From Burkholderia paludis (GTDB taxonomy: Bacteria; Pseudomonadota; Gammaproteobacteria; Burkholderiales; Burkholderiaceae): a stretch of 64,000 nt of DNA. Under the pieces are notes generated by a model, which saw only the letters and a program-made list of their open reading frames with translations, was not told the DNA's origin and searched no databases. Positions 34,301 to 41,385 of the stretch are shown in pieces. The translations under genes and the position numbers were made by a program. Within the stretch, counting starts at the first letter, position 1. The number at the start of each line of letters is the position of its first letter. The stretch is taken from positions 211,926 through 275,925 of the forward strand of contig NZ_JPGL01000007.1 in NCBI RefSeq assembly GCF_000732615.1, read 5' to 3'.

Positions 34301-35503
34301 GACGATCCAGCACGCCTTGACGTCGCCGGCCGCCATCCGCGCGAACAGGTCGACCGTGCCTTGCCCCGTCTCCTTGCGCAGCGTGCCGGCGGGCACGCGC
34401 CACAGCTGCTCGACGAAGCGCCGGTCGTCGTCGGACAGCACCGAGCGCTGGCCAGGCAGCCCCACCCCCATGTAGCCCATCTCGCGCCCGCCCATCGCGT
34501 TCGGCTGGCCGGTCAGCGAGAACGGCCCGCTGCCGGGCCGGCAGATCCGCCCGGTCGCGAGGTGCAGGTTGCAGATCGCATTGGTGTTCCACACGCCGTG
34601 CGTGCTCTGGTTGAGGCCCATCGTCCAGCAGCTCATCCATTCCGGTGCATCGCCGATCCATTGCGCGGCGGTGCGCAGGTCGGCTTCCGCGAGCCCCGTG
34701 ATCGCCGCGACGCGCTCGGGCGTGTACTCGGCGAGGAACGCGGGCATCGCGTCCCAGCCTTCGGTGTACGCATCGATGAACGCGGCGTCGGTGCGGCCGT
34801 TCGCATGCAGCAGGTGCAGCAGCCCGTTCGTCAGCGCGAGGTCGGTGCCCGGCCGGATCTGCAGGAACAGGTCGGCCTTGTCGGCCGTGCCGGTACGGCG
34901 CGGATCGACGACGATCAGCTTCGCGCCGGCCTTCACGCGATCCATCATCCGCAGGAACAGGATCGGATGGCAGTCGGCCATGTTCGCGCCGATCACGAAG
35001 AACAGGTTCGCGCGATCGAAGTCCTGGTACGACCCGGGCGGGCCGTCCGCGCCGAGCGACTGCTTGTAGCCGGTGCTTGCGCTCGCCATGCAGAGGCGCG
35101 AGTTCGACTCGATGTTGTTGGTGCCGACGAAGCCCTTCGCGAGCTTGTTGACGAGGTATTGCGCCTCGATCGACATCTGCCCCGACACGTAGAACGACAG
35201 CGCGTCGGGCCCGTGCGCATCGAGCACCGCGCGCAGGCGGCGCGCGGTTTCGGCGATCGCGTCGCGCGCCGGCAGCGGCACCAGGTCGTCCTCCCGCGCG
35301 CGGCGCGCGAACGCGCGGTCGAGCCGCCCCGAGCGGCGCAGCGCGACGTGCGCCGATGCGCCCTTCGTGCACAGCCGCCCGAAGTTGGTCGGATGGTCGG
35401 CGTCGCCGGACACCTTGACGACTTCGCCGTCCTCGACGTGCAGCACCATTCCGCAGCCGACGCCGCAGTACGGGCACACGCTCTTGACGGGGGTGGCGGT
35501 CAT
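31316..35503 (-). CDS. nasA: Assimilatory nitrate reductase fused to CysJ-like flavoprotein reductase
   Basis: A 1,395-residue fusion. Residues 1-60 hold an N-terminal [4Fe-4S] motif (CPYCGVGCGM, then LCTKG); 60-440 and 590-710 are the molybdopterin oxidoreductase and dinucleotide-binding domains (GLNQSTHGVWNTNAICNLH, LNTGRLQHQWHTMT). After a Pro/Ala linker, a flavodoxin (about 858-1000, WASQTGNIESL), an FAD domain (RLYSIASSPS, about 1184) and an NADPH domain (GPGTGVAPFRGF, about 1254; C-terminal YMRDVY) follow. It can therefore take electrons from NADPH straight to the Mo site for nitrate reduction to nitrite, without a separate reductase subunit. Last gene of the narK-nirB-nirD operon. Confidence 0.95.
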   Translation of the reverse strand: MTATPVKSVCPYCGVGCGMVLHVEDGEVVKVSGDADHPTNFGRLCTKGASAHVALRRSGRLDRAFARRAREDDLVPLPARDAIAETARRLRAVLDAHGPDALSFYVSGQMSIEAQYLVNKLAKGFVGTNNIESNSRLCMASASTGYKQSLGADGPPGSYQDFDRANLFFVIGANMADCHPILFLRMMDRVKAGAKLIVVDPRRTGTADKADLFLQIRPGTDLALTNGLLHLLHANGRTDAAFIDAYTEGWDAMPAFLAEYTPERVAAITGLAEADLRTAAQWIGDAPEWMSCWTMGLNQSTHGVWNTNAICNLHLATGRICRPGSGPFSLTGQPNAMGGREMGYMGVGLPGQRSVLSDDDRRFVEQLWRVPAGTLRKETGQGTVDLFARMAAGDVKACWIVCTNPVATVPNRRNVIAGLQAAELVIAQDAFLDTETNRYADILLPGALWAEGDGVMVNSERNMTLMRAAVAPPGDALPDWRIVAEVARAMGFGEAFDYASAADVFDEIVRFSNPATGYDLRGASHATLRDGPVQWPVAPGAARERHPIRYLNDGVSQTPRPAADGRAAPRIAFPTPSGKARFLARPHADPAERPDDAFPVVLNTGRLQHQWHTMTKTGKVAMLNKLNPRPFVELHPDDARALGIAAKDSVEIRSARGRAVLPAVVTERVLRGNCFAPMHWNDVYGDDLCINAVTNDAIDPESQQPELKYCAVALRRVETDAFASAGDETAQPDARADDARPVPAMAQATASQESDMADLDTFAAALGVADLAPPPLTDTERLYVAGLVSGLKASAGRRDGGVPVLPAGAPLTPPVRFWLDGMLAGLFSRALPAGTQGAAAPAPPADAGAPGGVRIVRARPKVVLLWASQTGNIESLTEDYATQLMNAGFEIRTACMSDYPAASLAGAQYVLLMTSTFGDGDAPDNGSEFWEALQAGSAARLDGVHFAVLAFGDRNYDRFCGHGRRLDARLAELGAARLCARVDCDVEFQHDADQWLERVVARIKEADAALHAVPSDGPGPAGLLPSKAHPAPSKLVANLRLNRPGAAKDTRCVSLSTEGANLEYEAGDALGVWPTNCPELVDELLSVTALKADAPVTVAGAGDMRLGDALARHFDITRPHPDTLALIASRSANGALKSLLGDDRKGDLKQWLWGQQLADVLHEFPVELSGAELVGMLKRMQPRLYSIASSPSAHRGEIHLTVSAVRYHNGRRARKGVASTFLADRADDGRVPVFVQKSAHFRPPVNGDVPIVMVGPGTGVAPFRGFLHERQARGARGRNWLFFGEQHAQTDFYYGDELGAMRDSGFLTRLDLAFSRDQADKIYVQDRMREQGAELFAWLEDGAHFYVCGDAARMAKDVDAALKAVVAEHGRMSDDDANDYVARLAKARRYMRDVY

Positions 35504-35519
35504 GCGCGCTCCGGGGCGA

Positions 35520-35867
35520 TCAGGCCGCGACCCACACGACGCCGTCCTCGACCCGCGACGGATACGCGCTCACCGACTGCCCGGGCGCCTCCAGGCATTC
35601 GCCGGTGCGCAGGTCGAAATGCTGCTTGTACAGCGGCGACGCGACGACGACGCGCTCGCCGAGGCTGCCGATCAGCCCGCGCGACAGCACGGCGGCCTGC
35701 GATACGGGATCGACGTTGCCGATCGCGAACACGCCGCCGTCTTCGGCATGCGAGACGTGAAAGACGGCGACCTGCTCGCCGTTGACGAGTGCACACACGC
35801 CGGTGTTCGGCACGATGTCGTCGAGCTGGCACACGCGGGTCCAGGACAGAGGAAGACGATCGTTCAT
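35520..35867 (-). CDS. nirD: NAD(P)H nitrite reductase small subunit
   Basis: A 115-residue Rieske-fold protein. FAIGNVDPVSQAAVLSRGLIGS and ASPLYKQHFDLRTGECLE are the NirD core. The Cys-His pairs that bind the cluster in true Rieske proteins are absent, as is normal for NirD. It partners NirB in reducing nitrite to ammonia. The gene lies 38 bp after nirB and 16 bp before nasA, inside one operon. Confidence 0.93.
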   Translation of the reverse strand: MNDRLPLSWTRVCQLDDIVPNTGVCALVNGEQVAVFHVSHAEDGGVFAIGNVDPVSQAAVLSRGLIGSLGERVVVASPLYKQHFDLRTGECLEAPGQSVSAYPSRVEDGVVWVAA

Positions 35868-35905
35868 GAGGGGCTCCTTGGAAAAGACGCTGGTGTCGGC
35901 CGGGG

Positions 35906-38509
35906 TCAGGCGGTGGCGGGTTCGGTCAGGACCTGCGTCGCGCCCCCGGCGGCGGCGAGCGTCGACACGGGCTTGCCGTCCGTCCGTTCGCCGGGCGTCG
36001 CGGGCCGGATCTGGCCGCGCGTCTCGACGAATTCAATGGTCGTGTCCGGCGCGTCGCTGTTCACGAAGTGGCGGAAGCGCTTGCGCGTGTCGGGATCGGT
36101 GACGGCCTTCTTCCACTCGCATTCGTAGGTGTCGACCACGTGCTGCATGTCGGCCTCGAGCTCGGCGCCGATCCCGAGCCGGTCGTGCACGACCACGTCG
36201 ATCAGGTAGTCGAGCCCGCCTTCGAGGTTGTCGCGCCACACGCTCGTGCGCTGCAGCCGGTCGGCGGTGCGCACGTAGAACATCAGGAAACGGTCGACAT
36301 AGCGGACCAGCGTCGCGCGATCGAGATCGGACGCGAGCAGTTCCGCGTGGCGCGGCTTCATCCCGCCGTTGCCGCACACATACAGGTTCCAGCCCTTCTC
36401 GGTCGCGATGATGCCGACGTCCTTGCCCTGCGCTTCCGCGCACTCGCGCGTGCAGCCCGACACGCCGAACTTGATCTTGTGCGGCGCACGCAGCCCCTTG
36501 TAGCGGTTCTCCAGATCGATCGCGAGGCCGACCGAATCGCCGACGCCATAACGGCACCACGTCGAGCCGACGCACGACTTCACGGTGCGCAGCGCCTTGC
36601 CGTACGCATGGCCCGATTCGAAACCGGCCGCGATCAGCTCCTCCCAGATCGACGGCAATTGCTCGACGCGCGCGCCGAACAGGTCGACGCGCTGGCCGCC
36701 GGTGATCTTCGTGTAGAGCCCGTACTTCCGCGCGACCTGGCCCACCGCGATCAGCCCTTCGGGCGTGACCTCGCCGCCCGGCATGCGCGGCACCACCGAA
36801 TACGTGCCGTCGCGCTGGATGTTCGCGAGGTAGTAGTCGTTCGAATCCTGCAGCCCCGCGTGCTCCTTCTTCAGCACGAACTCGTTGAAGCACGACGCGA
36901 GAATGCCCGCGACGGCCGGCTTGCACACGTCGCAGCCGAGGCCATGGCCATGCTTCGCGAGCAGTGCGTCGAAGGTCGTGATGCGCTCGACGCGAATCAG
37001 GTGGAACAGCGCCTGGCGCGAATGCGGAAAGTGCTCGCAGATATGGTTGTCGACCGCGAGGCCCTGCTTCTTCATCTCGGCCTTCATGATCTGCGTGACG
37101 AGCGGCACGCAGCCGCCGCACGACGTGCCGGCGCCCGTGCACGACTTCAGCGCGCCGAGGCTCGTCGCGCCGTCGGAAACTGCCGCGCAGATCTGCGACT
37201 TCGACACGTTGTTGCACGAGCAGATCTGCGCAGCCGCCGGCAGCGCGTCGACGCCGATCGCCGGTTTCGCCGCCCCGTCCGACGACGGCAGGATCAGGAA
37301 TTCGGGCGATTCGGGCAGCTCGATGCGGTTCAGCATCATCTGCAGCAGCGTGCCGTACTCGGCCGCGTCGCCGACCATCACCGCGCCGTGCAGGAACTTG
37401 CCGCAGTCGGACACCACGAGCTTCTTGTAGACCTGGCGGCGCTCGTCCGCGTACTGGTAGGTGCGGCTGCCGGCCGTCGCGCCGTGCGCGTCGCCGATGC
37501 TCGCGACGTCGACGCCCATCAGCTTCAGCTTGGTGCTCATGTCGGCGCCCGCGAACACGGCCGCCGCGCGGGCCGCGCCGCCCGGATCGCCGCCAAGCTG
37601 CTTCGCGACCACCCGCGCCATGTCGTAGCCGGGGGCGACGAGGCCGTACACCATGCCGTTCCAAGCCGCGCATTCGCCGATCGCGTAGATGTCGGCATCG
37701 CTCGTGCGGCAGGCGTCGTCGATCGCGACGCCGCCGCGCGGGCCGATCTCGAGCCCGCAGGCGCGGGCCAGTTCGTCGCGCGCGCGGATGCCGGCGGAAA
37801 ACACGATCAGGTCGGCGTCGAGATGCGTGCCGTCGGCGAACGTCATCCGGTGCGCACCGTCTTCGCCGTCGACGATCCCGAGCGTGTTCTTGCCCGTATG
37901 CACGGTCACGCCGAGCGCCTCGATCCTCGTGCGCAGCATCTTGCCGCCGCCGTCGTCGACCTGCACGGCCATCAGCCGAGGCGCGAATTCGACGACGTGC
38001 GTGTCGAGCCCCATGTCGCGCAACGCCTTCGCGCATTCGAGGCCGAGCAGCCCGCCGCCGACCACGACGCCGCGCTTCGCGTGCGCGCCGCATGCCTGCA
38101 TCGCCTCGAGATCCTCGATCGTCCGGTACACGAAGCAGCCCGCGCGATCGTGGCCCGGCATCGGCGGCACGAACGGGCGCGAGCCGGTCGCGAGCACCAG
38201 CTTGTCGTAGCCGAGCGTTTCACCCGACGCAAGCGTGACCGCATGCGCGACGCGATCGATCGACGCGACGCGCGCATTCAGGCGCAGGTCGAACCGCGGA
38301 TGACGCGCGAAGAAGCCGGGTTCGACGAGCGACAGGTCGTCCGCCGACTTGCCGGCGAAGAATTCGGACAGGTGCACGCGATCGTAGGCCGGGCGCGGTT
38401 CCTCGCCGAGCACGGTCACCTGCGGCGCGCCCGCCTCGCCGGCTTCCGCCGCGACGCATTCGAGGAACTTGTGGCCGACCATGCCGTGGCCGATGACGAT
38501 GAGTTTCAT
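35906..38509 (-). CDS. nirB: NAD(P)H nitrite reductase large subunit
   Basis: An 867-residue enzyme reducing nitrite to ammonia. It starts with an FAD/NAD reductase (GHGMVGHKFLE; LATGSRPFVPPMPG; VVVGGGLLGLECAKAL), followed by a BFD-like [2Fe-2S] region (QICSCNNVSKSQIC near 426, TSCGGCVPLV) and a second Cys pair (GCDVCKP). The sirohaem/[4Fe-4S] domain has CVGSTWC (about 645) and GCTRECAEAQG (about 686). Sirohaem depends on cobA, encoded in the opposite arm of the locus. ATG at 38509 is the natural start, 21 bp after narK. Confidence 0.95.
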   Translation of the reverse strand: MKLIVIGHGMVGHKFLECVAAEAGEAGAPQVTVLGEEPRPAYDRVHLSEFFAGKSADDLSLVEPGFFARHPRFDLRLNARVASIDRVAHAVTLASGETLGYDKLVLATGSRPFVPPMPGHDRAGCFVYRTIEDLEAMQACGAHAKRGVVVGGGLLGLECAKALRDMGLDTHVVEFAPRLMAVQVDDGGGKMLRTRIEALGVTVHTGKNTLGIVDGEDGAHRMTFADGTHLDADLIVFSAGIRARDELARACGLEIGPRGGVAIDDACRTSDADIYAIGECAAWNGMVYGLVAPGYDMARVVAKQLGGDPGGAARAAAVFAGADMSTKLKLMGVDVASIGDAHGATAGSRTYQYADERRQVYKKLVVSDCGKFLHGAVMVGDAAEYGTLLQMMLNRIELPESPEFLILPSSDGAAKPAIGVDALPAAAQICSCNNVSKSQICAAVSDGATSLGALKSCTGAGTSCGGCVPLVTQIMKAEMKKQGLAVDNHICEHFPHSRQALFHLIRVERITTFDALLAKHGHGLGCDVCKPAVAGILASCFNEFVLKKEHAGLQDSNDYYLANIQRDGTYSVVPRMPGGEVTPEGLIAVGQVARKYGLYTKITGGQRVDLFGARVEQLPSIWEELIAAGFESGHAYGKALRTVKSCVGSTWCRYGVGDSVGLAIDLENRYKGLRAPHKIKFGVSGCTRECAEAQGKDVGIIATEKGWNLYVCGNGGMKPRHAELLASDLDRATLVRYVDRFLMFYVRTADRLQRTSVWRDNLEGGLDYLIDVVVHDRLGIGAELEADMQHVVDTYECEWKKAVTDPDTRKRFRHFVNSDAPDTTIEFVETRGQIRPATPGERTDGKPVSTLAAAGGATQVLTEPATA

Positions 38510-38530
38510 GATGACGATTCCTTCGCTCGA

Positions 38531-39859
38531 TCAGTTGGCGGCGTTCGCGGCGGCGGCCAGTGCGCGGTCGCGCAGCTCGGCTTCGCGCGCCTTGTGTTCG
38601 TCGCTGAAGCGCACGGCCATCGCGCACAGCGCGGTCGCGGTGACGGCGAGGCCGAGCAGGCTCAGCGTGTACTGCACGTCGCCGACGCCCTTCAGCAGGA
38701 AGCTCGCGACGACCGCGCCGACGTTGCCGCCCGCGCCGACGATTCCCGCCACGCCGCCGAGCGCCTTGCGGTCGATGAAGGGCACCAGCGCGTAGGTCGC
38801 GCCGCAAGCCATGTGCGTGAACAGGCCGAACGCGAGCATCGCGACGAGCGCCGCGCCGACGCTTTGCGCATGCGAGAACCAGAGCAGCCCGAGCCCTTCG
38901 CCGACGATCAGCGCGCACAGCAGCGTCGCGCGCACGTCGAGGCTGCGGCGCGCGGCGATCCGGTCGGACAGCCAGCCGCCGAACGCGCGGGCGAACAGCG
39001 CGAGCAGCCCGAACATGCCGACCGCGAAACCCGCGTCCTTCAGCGACAGGCTGAAGTGATCGACGTAGTACAGCGCCGCGATGTTGTGGATGAACACCTC
39101 GACGCCGAAGCACGCGCCGTAGGTGACGAACAGCATCCACACGCGATAGTTGCCGCAGGCCGCGACGAAGCTCGCCCAGCCGCCCTTCTTGCCGCTGTCG
39201 ACCGTCACCCCCTGCTTGCGCAGCGCGACGAAGTCGCCTTGCGGGCAATCCTGCGTGAAGCGCCAGTACGCCCAGGCCATCGCGAGCATCGCGACGCCCG
39301 GCACGACCAGCGCGACACGCCACGACGCATCGTCGCCGAAGCCGAGCATCAGGCCGGCCGCGACGAGCAGCGGCATCAGCGCCTGCGTCGCTCCCGCGCC
39401 GGCATTGCCCCAGCCGGCCGTCGTCGCGTTCGCGGTGCCGACCACGTTCGGCGCGAACATCACCGACGTGTGGTACTGCGTGATCACGAAGCCCGCGCCG
39501 ATCGCGCCGATGCCGAGCCGGCAGATCAGGAACGACTGGTAGTCGTGCGTGAACGACACCGCGAACACGGGGATCGCGCCGAGCAGCAGCAGGCCGACGT
39601 ACACGCGGCGCGGGCCGAAGCGGTCGCACAGCGGGCCGACCAGCAGCCGCACGGCGATCGTCGCGGCCACCGCCGCGATGTTGATGTTGGCGACCTGCGC
39701 CGCCGTCAGGTGAAATTCGCGTGCGATCAGCGGCATCAGCGGCGCGCATGCGAACCATGCGAAGAAGCACACGAAGAACGCCATCCACGTCAGGTGGAAC
39801 GCGCGCATCGGCGCGGTGCGGAGGCTGAAGAGATCGATACGGGTAGCTTTGTCGGTCAT
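38531..39859 (-). CDS. narK: Nitrate/nitrite MFS transporter
   Basis: A 442-residue twelve-helix NarK/NasA-type carrier. Nitrate-signature Gly-rich helices are present: GWGNAGAGATQALMPLL (helix 5) and GIVGAGGNVGAVVASFL (helix 11), along with Arg in VRLLVGPLCDRFGPR. It imports nitrate, and possibly exports nitrite. Start ATG 39859 is the family start; the long open frame upstream is the leader RNA read in frame. It is the first gene of narK-nirB-nirD-nasA and is preceded by an intrinsic terminator and ANTAR-type hairpins, so its expression should depend on NasT antitermination. Confidence 0.93.
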   Translation of the reverse strand: MTDKATRIDLFSLRTAPMRAFHLTWMAFFVCFFAWFACAPLMPLIAREFHLTAAQVANINIAAVAATIAVRLLVGPLCDRFGPRRVYVGLLLLGAIPVFAVSFTHDYQSFLICRLGIGAIGAGFVITQYHTSVMFAPNVVGTANATTAGWGNAGAGATQALMPLLVAAGLMLGFGDDASWRVALVVPGVAMLAMAWAYWRFTQDCPQGDFVALRKQGVTVDSGKKGGWASFVAACGNYRVWMLFVTYGACFGVEVFIHNIAALYYVDHFSLSLKDAGFAVGMFGLLALFARAFGGWLSDRIAARRSLDVRATLLCALIVGEGLGLLWFSHAQSVGAALVAMLAFGLFTHMACGATYALVPFIDRKALGGVAGIVGAGGNVGAVVASFLLKGVGDVQYTLSLLGLAVTATALCAMAVRFSDEHKAREAELRDRALAAAANAAN

Positions 39860-39873
39860 GTCATCCGCCAAAC

Positions 39874-39930
39874 GAAAAACGGCGTCCTGCGCACCCGGTC
39901 TCGTCGAGACCCGATGCGTAGGACGCCGTT
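39874..39930 (-). terminator. Leader terminator (attenuator) of the nitrate operon
   Basis: On the minus strand AACGGCGTCC (39930-39921) begins a stem of about 25 bp that closes with GGACGCCGTT (39887-39878), with one A-C and one G-G mismatch, the inner stem being GGTCTC/GAGACC. TTTTT follows directly (39879-39875). It ends 15 bases before the narK ATG and well after the predicted start point, so it must be read through for the operon to be expressed. Confidence 0.88.
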
Positions 39931-39997
39931 GCCCATGAAGCCCGTTGCCGGGCGCGTCGGTAATCGGTACTGCGGACGAATCGCCGTTGATCCGTCC
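39921..39997 (-). ncRNA. ANTAR-binding leader RNA of narK operon (two AACGGC hexaloop hairpins)
   Basis: Hairpin 1 (39997-39974): stem GGACGGATC/GATTCGTCC (nine pairs, one G-U) with loop AACGGC. Hairpin 2 (39934-39921): stem GGGC/GTCC with the same loop AACGGC. Both loops have A at position 1 and G at position 4, the known requirement for ANTAR proteins such as NasT and EutV. Hairpin 2 uses the first ten bases of the terminator stem, so the two cannot coexist. Hairpin 1 begins at the predicted +1/+2. NasT is encoded 1.4 kb away. Confidence 0.87.
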
Positions 39998-40009
39998 GAA
40001 CCGGCTGAC

Positions 40010-40024
40010 GCAAGCGCCGTGCCA
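40010..40024 (-). promoter_or_regulatory. Sigma-54 promoter of narK-nirB-nirD-nasA
   Basis: Minus strand TGGCACG-GCGC-TTGC matches the -24/-12 consensus at every fixed position, with correct spacing. The predicted start point is near 39998, directly before the first ANTAR hairpin, giving a leader of about 139 bases. Confidence 0.85.
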
Positions 40025-40125
40025 TGTCGGCCCGGACCGGCCCGCCAGCCGCGCCGCGCAAGGCTCGCCGGGCCGCGCGCGACGCACGGCGGCCCGTACC
40101 GCGCGATGCGTCGTGATGCAGCGAG

Positions 40126-40161
40126 GCACAGAGGTGGTGCACTGCAGCACCGCCGCCGTGC
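40126..40161. promoter_or_regulatory. Two NtrC-like sites between divergent sigma-54 promoters
   Basis: GCAC-N7-GTGC occurs at 40126-40140 and again at 40147-40161, the spacing of classical NtrC half-sites. Centres are 21 bp apart, two helical turns. They lie about 135 and 156 bp upstream of the narK start point and 158-179 bp upstream of the cobA one, as expected for a shared enhancer. Confidence 0.75.
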
Positions 40162-40285
40162 GACATCGCGGTGCGCGCCGGCGGGGCACGATGCATGCCG
40201 ACGCGGCGCGGCGGCGGCCCGTCCGTCTCGGCCGCCTGCGCGCGGGGCGACGGGCGACGCGCCGCTCCGCACACGTCGTGCCGGC

Positions 40286-40300
40286 TGGCCCGGATATTGC
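40286..40300 (+). promoter_or_regulatory. Sigma-54 promoter of cobA
   Basis: TGGCCCG-GATA-TTGC matches the sigma-54 consensus with correct GG-GC spacing. The predicted start point is near 40312, 192 bp before the cobA ATG and 5 bases before an ANTAR-type hairpin. Confidence 0.75.
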
Positions 40301-40316
40301 TGAATCCGTTGCATCA

Positions 40317-40395
40317 CACCGGCAACGGCGCCGGTGAGCAGTCCCCGCAAACCCTGCCCGCCGGCCACGGCGGGCCGATCCGGACAACGGCGTCC
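40317..40395 (+). ncRNA. ANTAR-binding leader RNA of cobA (two AACGGC hexaloop hairpins)
   Basis: Hairpin 1 (40317-40336): CACCGGC/GCCGGTG, seven perfect pairs, loop AACGGC. Hairpin 2 (40382-40395): GGAC/GTCC, loop AACGGC. Between them GCCCGCCG/CGGCGGGC forms an extra stem. The loops are identical to those on the narK side. Downstream stems (CCGTGC/GCACGG at 40399-40413) lack a U run, so the output may be Rho-dependent termination or another step; the motif itself is clear. Confidence 0.72.
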
Positions 40396-40503
40396 CCACC
40401 GTGCGCGGCACGGCCCGGCGGCAGTTGCGCTTCGAGCGCCCGCCGCCGCGCAGGCCGCGCGCTATCGACCGCCGCCACCTCGCGGGCGACACTGGAACAC
40501 GAC

Positions 40504-41265
40504 ATGACGACTGGTAAAGTCACGCTGCTGGGCGCCGGGCCCGGCGACCCCGATCTCCTGACGCTGAAGGCCGCGAAGGTGCTGGCCGCCGCCGACGTGC
40601 TGCTGCTCGACGATCTCGTCGCGCCCGGCCTCGCCGAACTCGCACCGCGCGCGCGCGTGATCCGCGTCGGCAAGCGCGGCGGCTGCCGCTCCACGCCGCA
40701 GGCGTTCATCGAGAAACTGATGCGCCGCTACGCGCTGCGCGGCGCGCACGTCGTGCGCGTGAAAGGCGGCGACGCGCTGCTGTTCGGCCGCGCCGGCGAA
40801 GAACTCGCCGCCCTGCGCGCCGCCGCGATTCCGGTCGAGATCGTCAACGGCATCTCGTCGGGATTCGCGGCCGCCGCGAGCCTCGGCATTTCGCTGACGC
40901 ACCGCGCGCACTGCCACGGCGTCACGTTCGTCACCGCGCACCGGCAGGATCACGGCGAACCCGACTGGGCGCGTCTCGCGGCCGCCGGCACCACGCTCGC
41001 GATCTACATGGGGATGAGCCGCGTCGACAGCCTGGCGGCCGGCCTGCTCGCCGCGCTGCCGCCGTCGACGCCGGCGGCGGCCGTGCAATGGGCCGGCACG
41101 CCGGACGAACGCCGCTGGACCGGCACGCTCGGCCTGCTTGCCCGCGGCGTCGCCGCGGCAGGGCTCGGCAGCCCGGCCGTGATCCTCGTCGGCGGCGCGA
41201 TCGGCGAAGCGGCCGTGCGGCACGCGGAGACCGTGCCCGCGGCGGCGCTGTCGCGCGCGGCCTGA
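40504..41265 (+). CDS. cobA: Uroporphyrinogen-III C-methyltransferase
   Basis: A 253-residue SAM-dependent tetrapyrrole methylase that makes precorrin-2, the sirohaem precursor. LLGAGPGDPDLLTLKAAKVL, then DDLVAPGLAELAPRARVIRVGKRGG, VRVKGGDALLFGRAGEEL and GISSGFAAAASLGISLTHR are the SUMT motifs. It lacks the CysG dehydrogenase/ferrochelatase half. Sirohaem is the cofactor of NirB and of the CysI-type enzyme at 18 kb. Its placement in the nitrate locus, with a sigma-54 promoter and ANTAR hairpins in the 5' leader, indicates co-regulation with nitrite reductase. Confidence 0.92.
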   Translation: MTTGKVTLLGAGPGDPDLLTLKAAKVLAAADVLLLDDLVAPGLAELAPRARVIRVGKRGGCRSTPQAFIEKLMRRYALRGAHVVRVKGGDALLFGRAGEELAALRAAAIPVEIVNGISSGFAAAASLGISLTHRAHCHGVTFVTAHRQDHGEPDWARLAAAGTTLAIYMGMSRVDSLAAGLLAALPPSTPAAAVQWAGTPDERRWTGTLGLLARGVAAAGLGSPAVILVGGAIGEAAVRHAETVPAAALSRAA

Positions 41266-41308
41266 CATGCGCGACGGCGCGCGGCGTCGGCCGCCTCTCC
41301 TTCCCGTC

Positions 41309-41336
41309 GCTGCCGGCCGCCCCCGCGGCCGGCTGC
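41309..41336. terminator. GC-rich hairpin between cobA and nasT
   Basis: GCTGCCGGCCGC and GCGGCCGGCTGC pair over 12 positions with one T-T mismatch around loop CCCC. It lies 44 bp after cobA and 50 bp before nasT. No T run follows; it could partly separate nasTS expression from cobA. Confidence 0.4.
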
Positions 41337-41385
41337 CCTCGTTCGCACGCAGCCTCGACGTGCCGCTGCCCCCGTTGCCCGCCTC

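Noticed and set aside
35520..35867. NirD lacking Rieske Cys/His ligands as a broken gene
   Set aside because: Loss of the cluster ligands is normal in bacterial NirD proteins.
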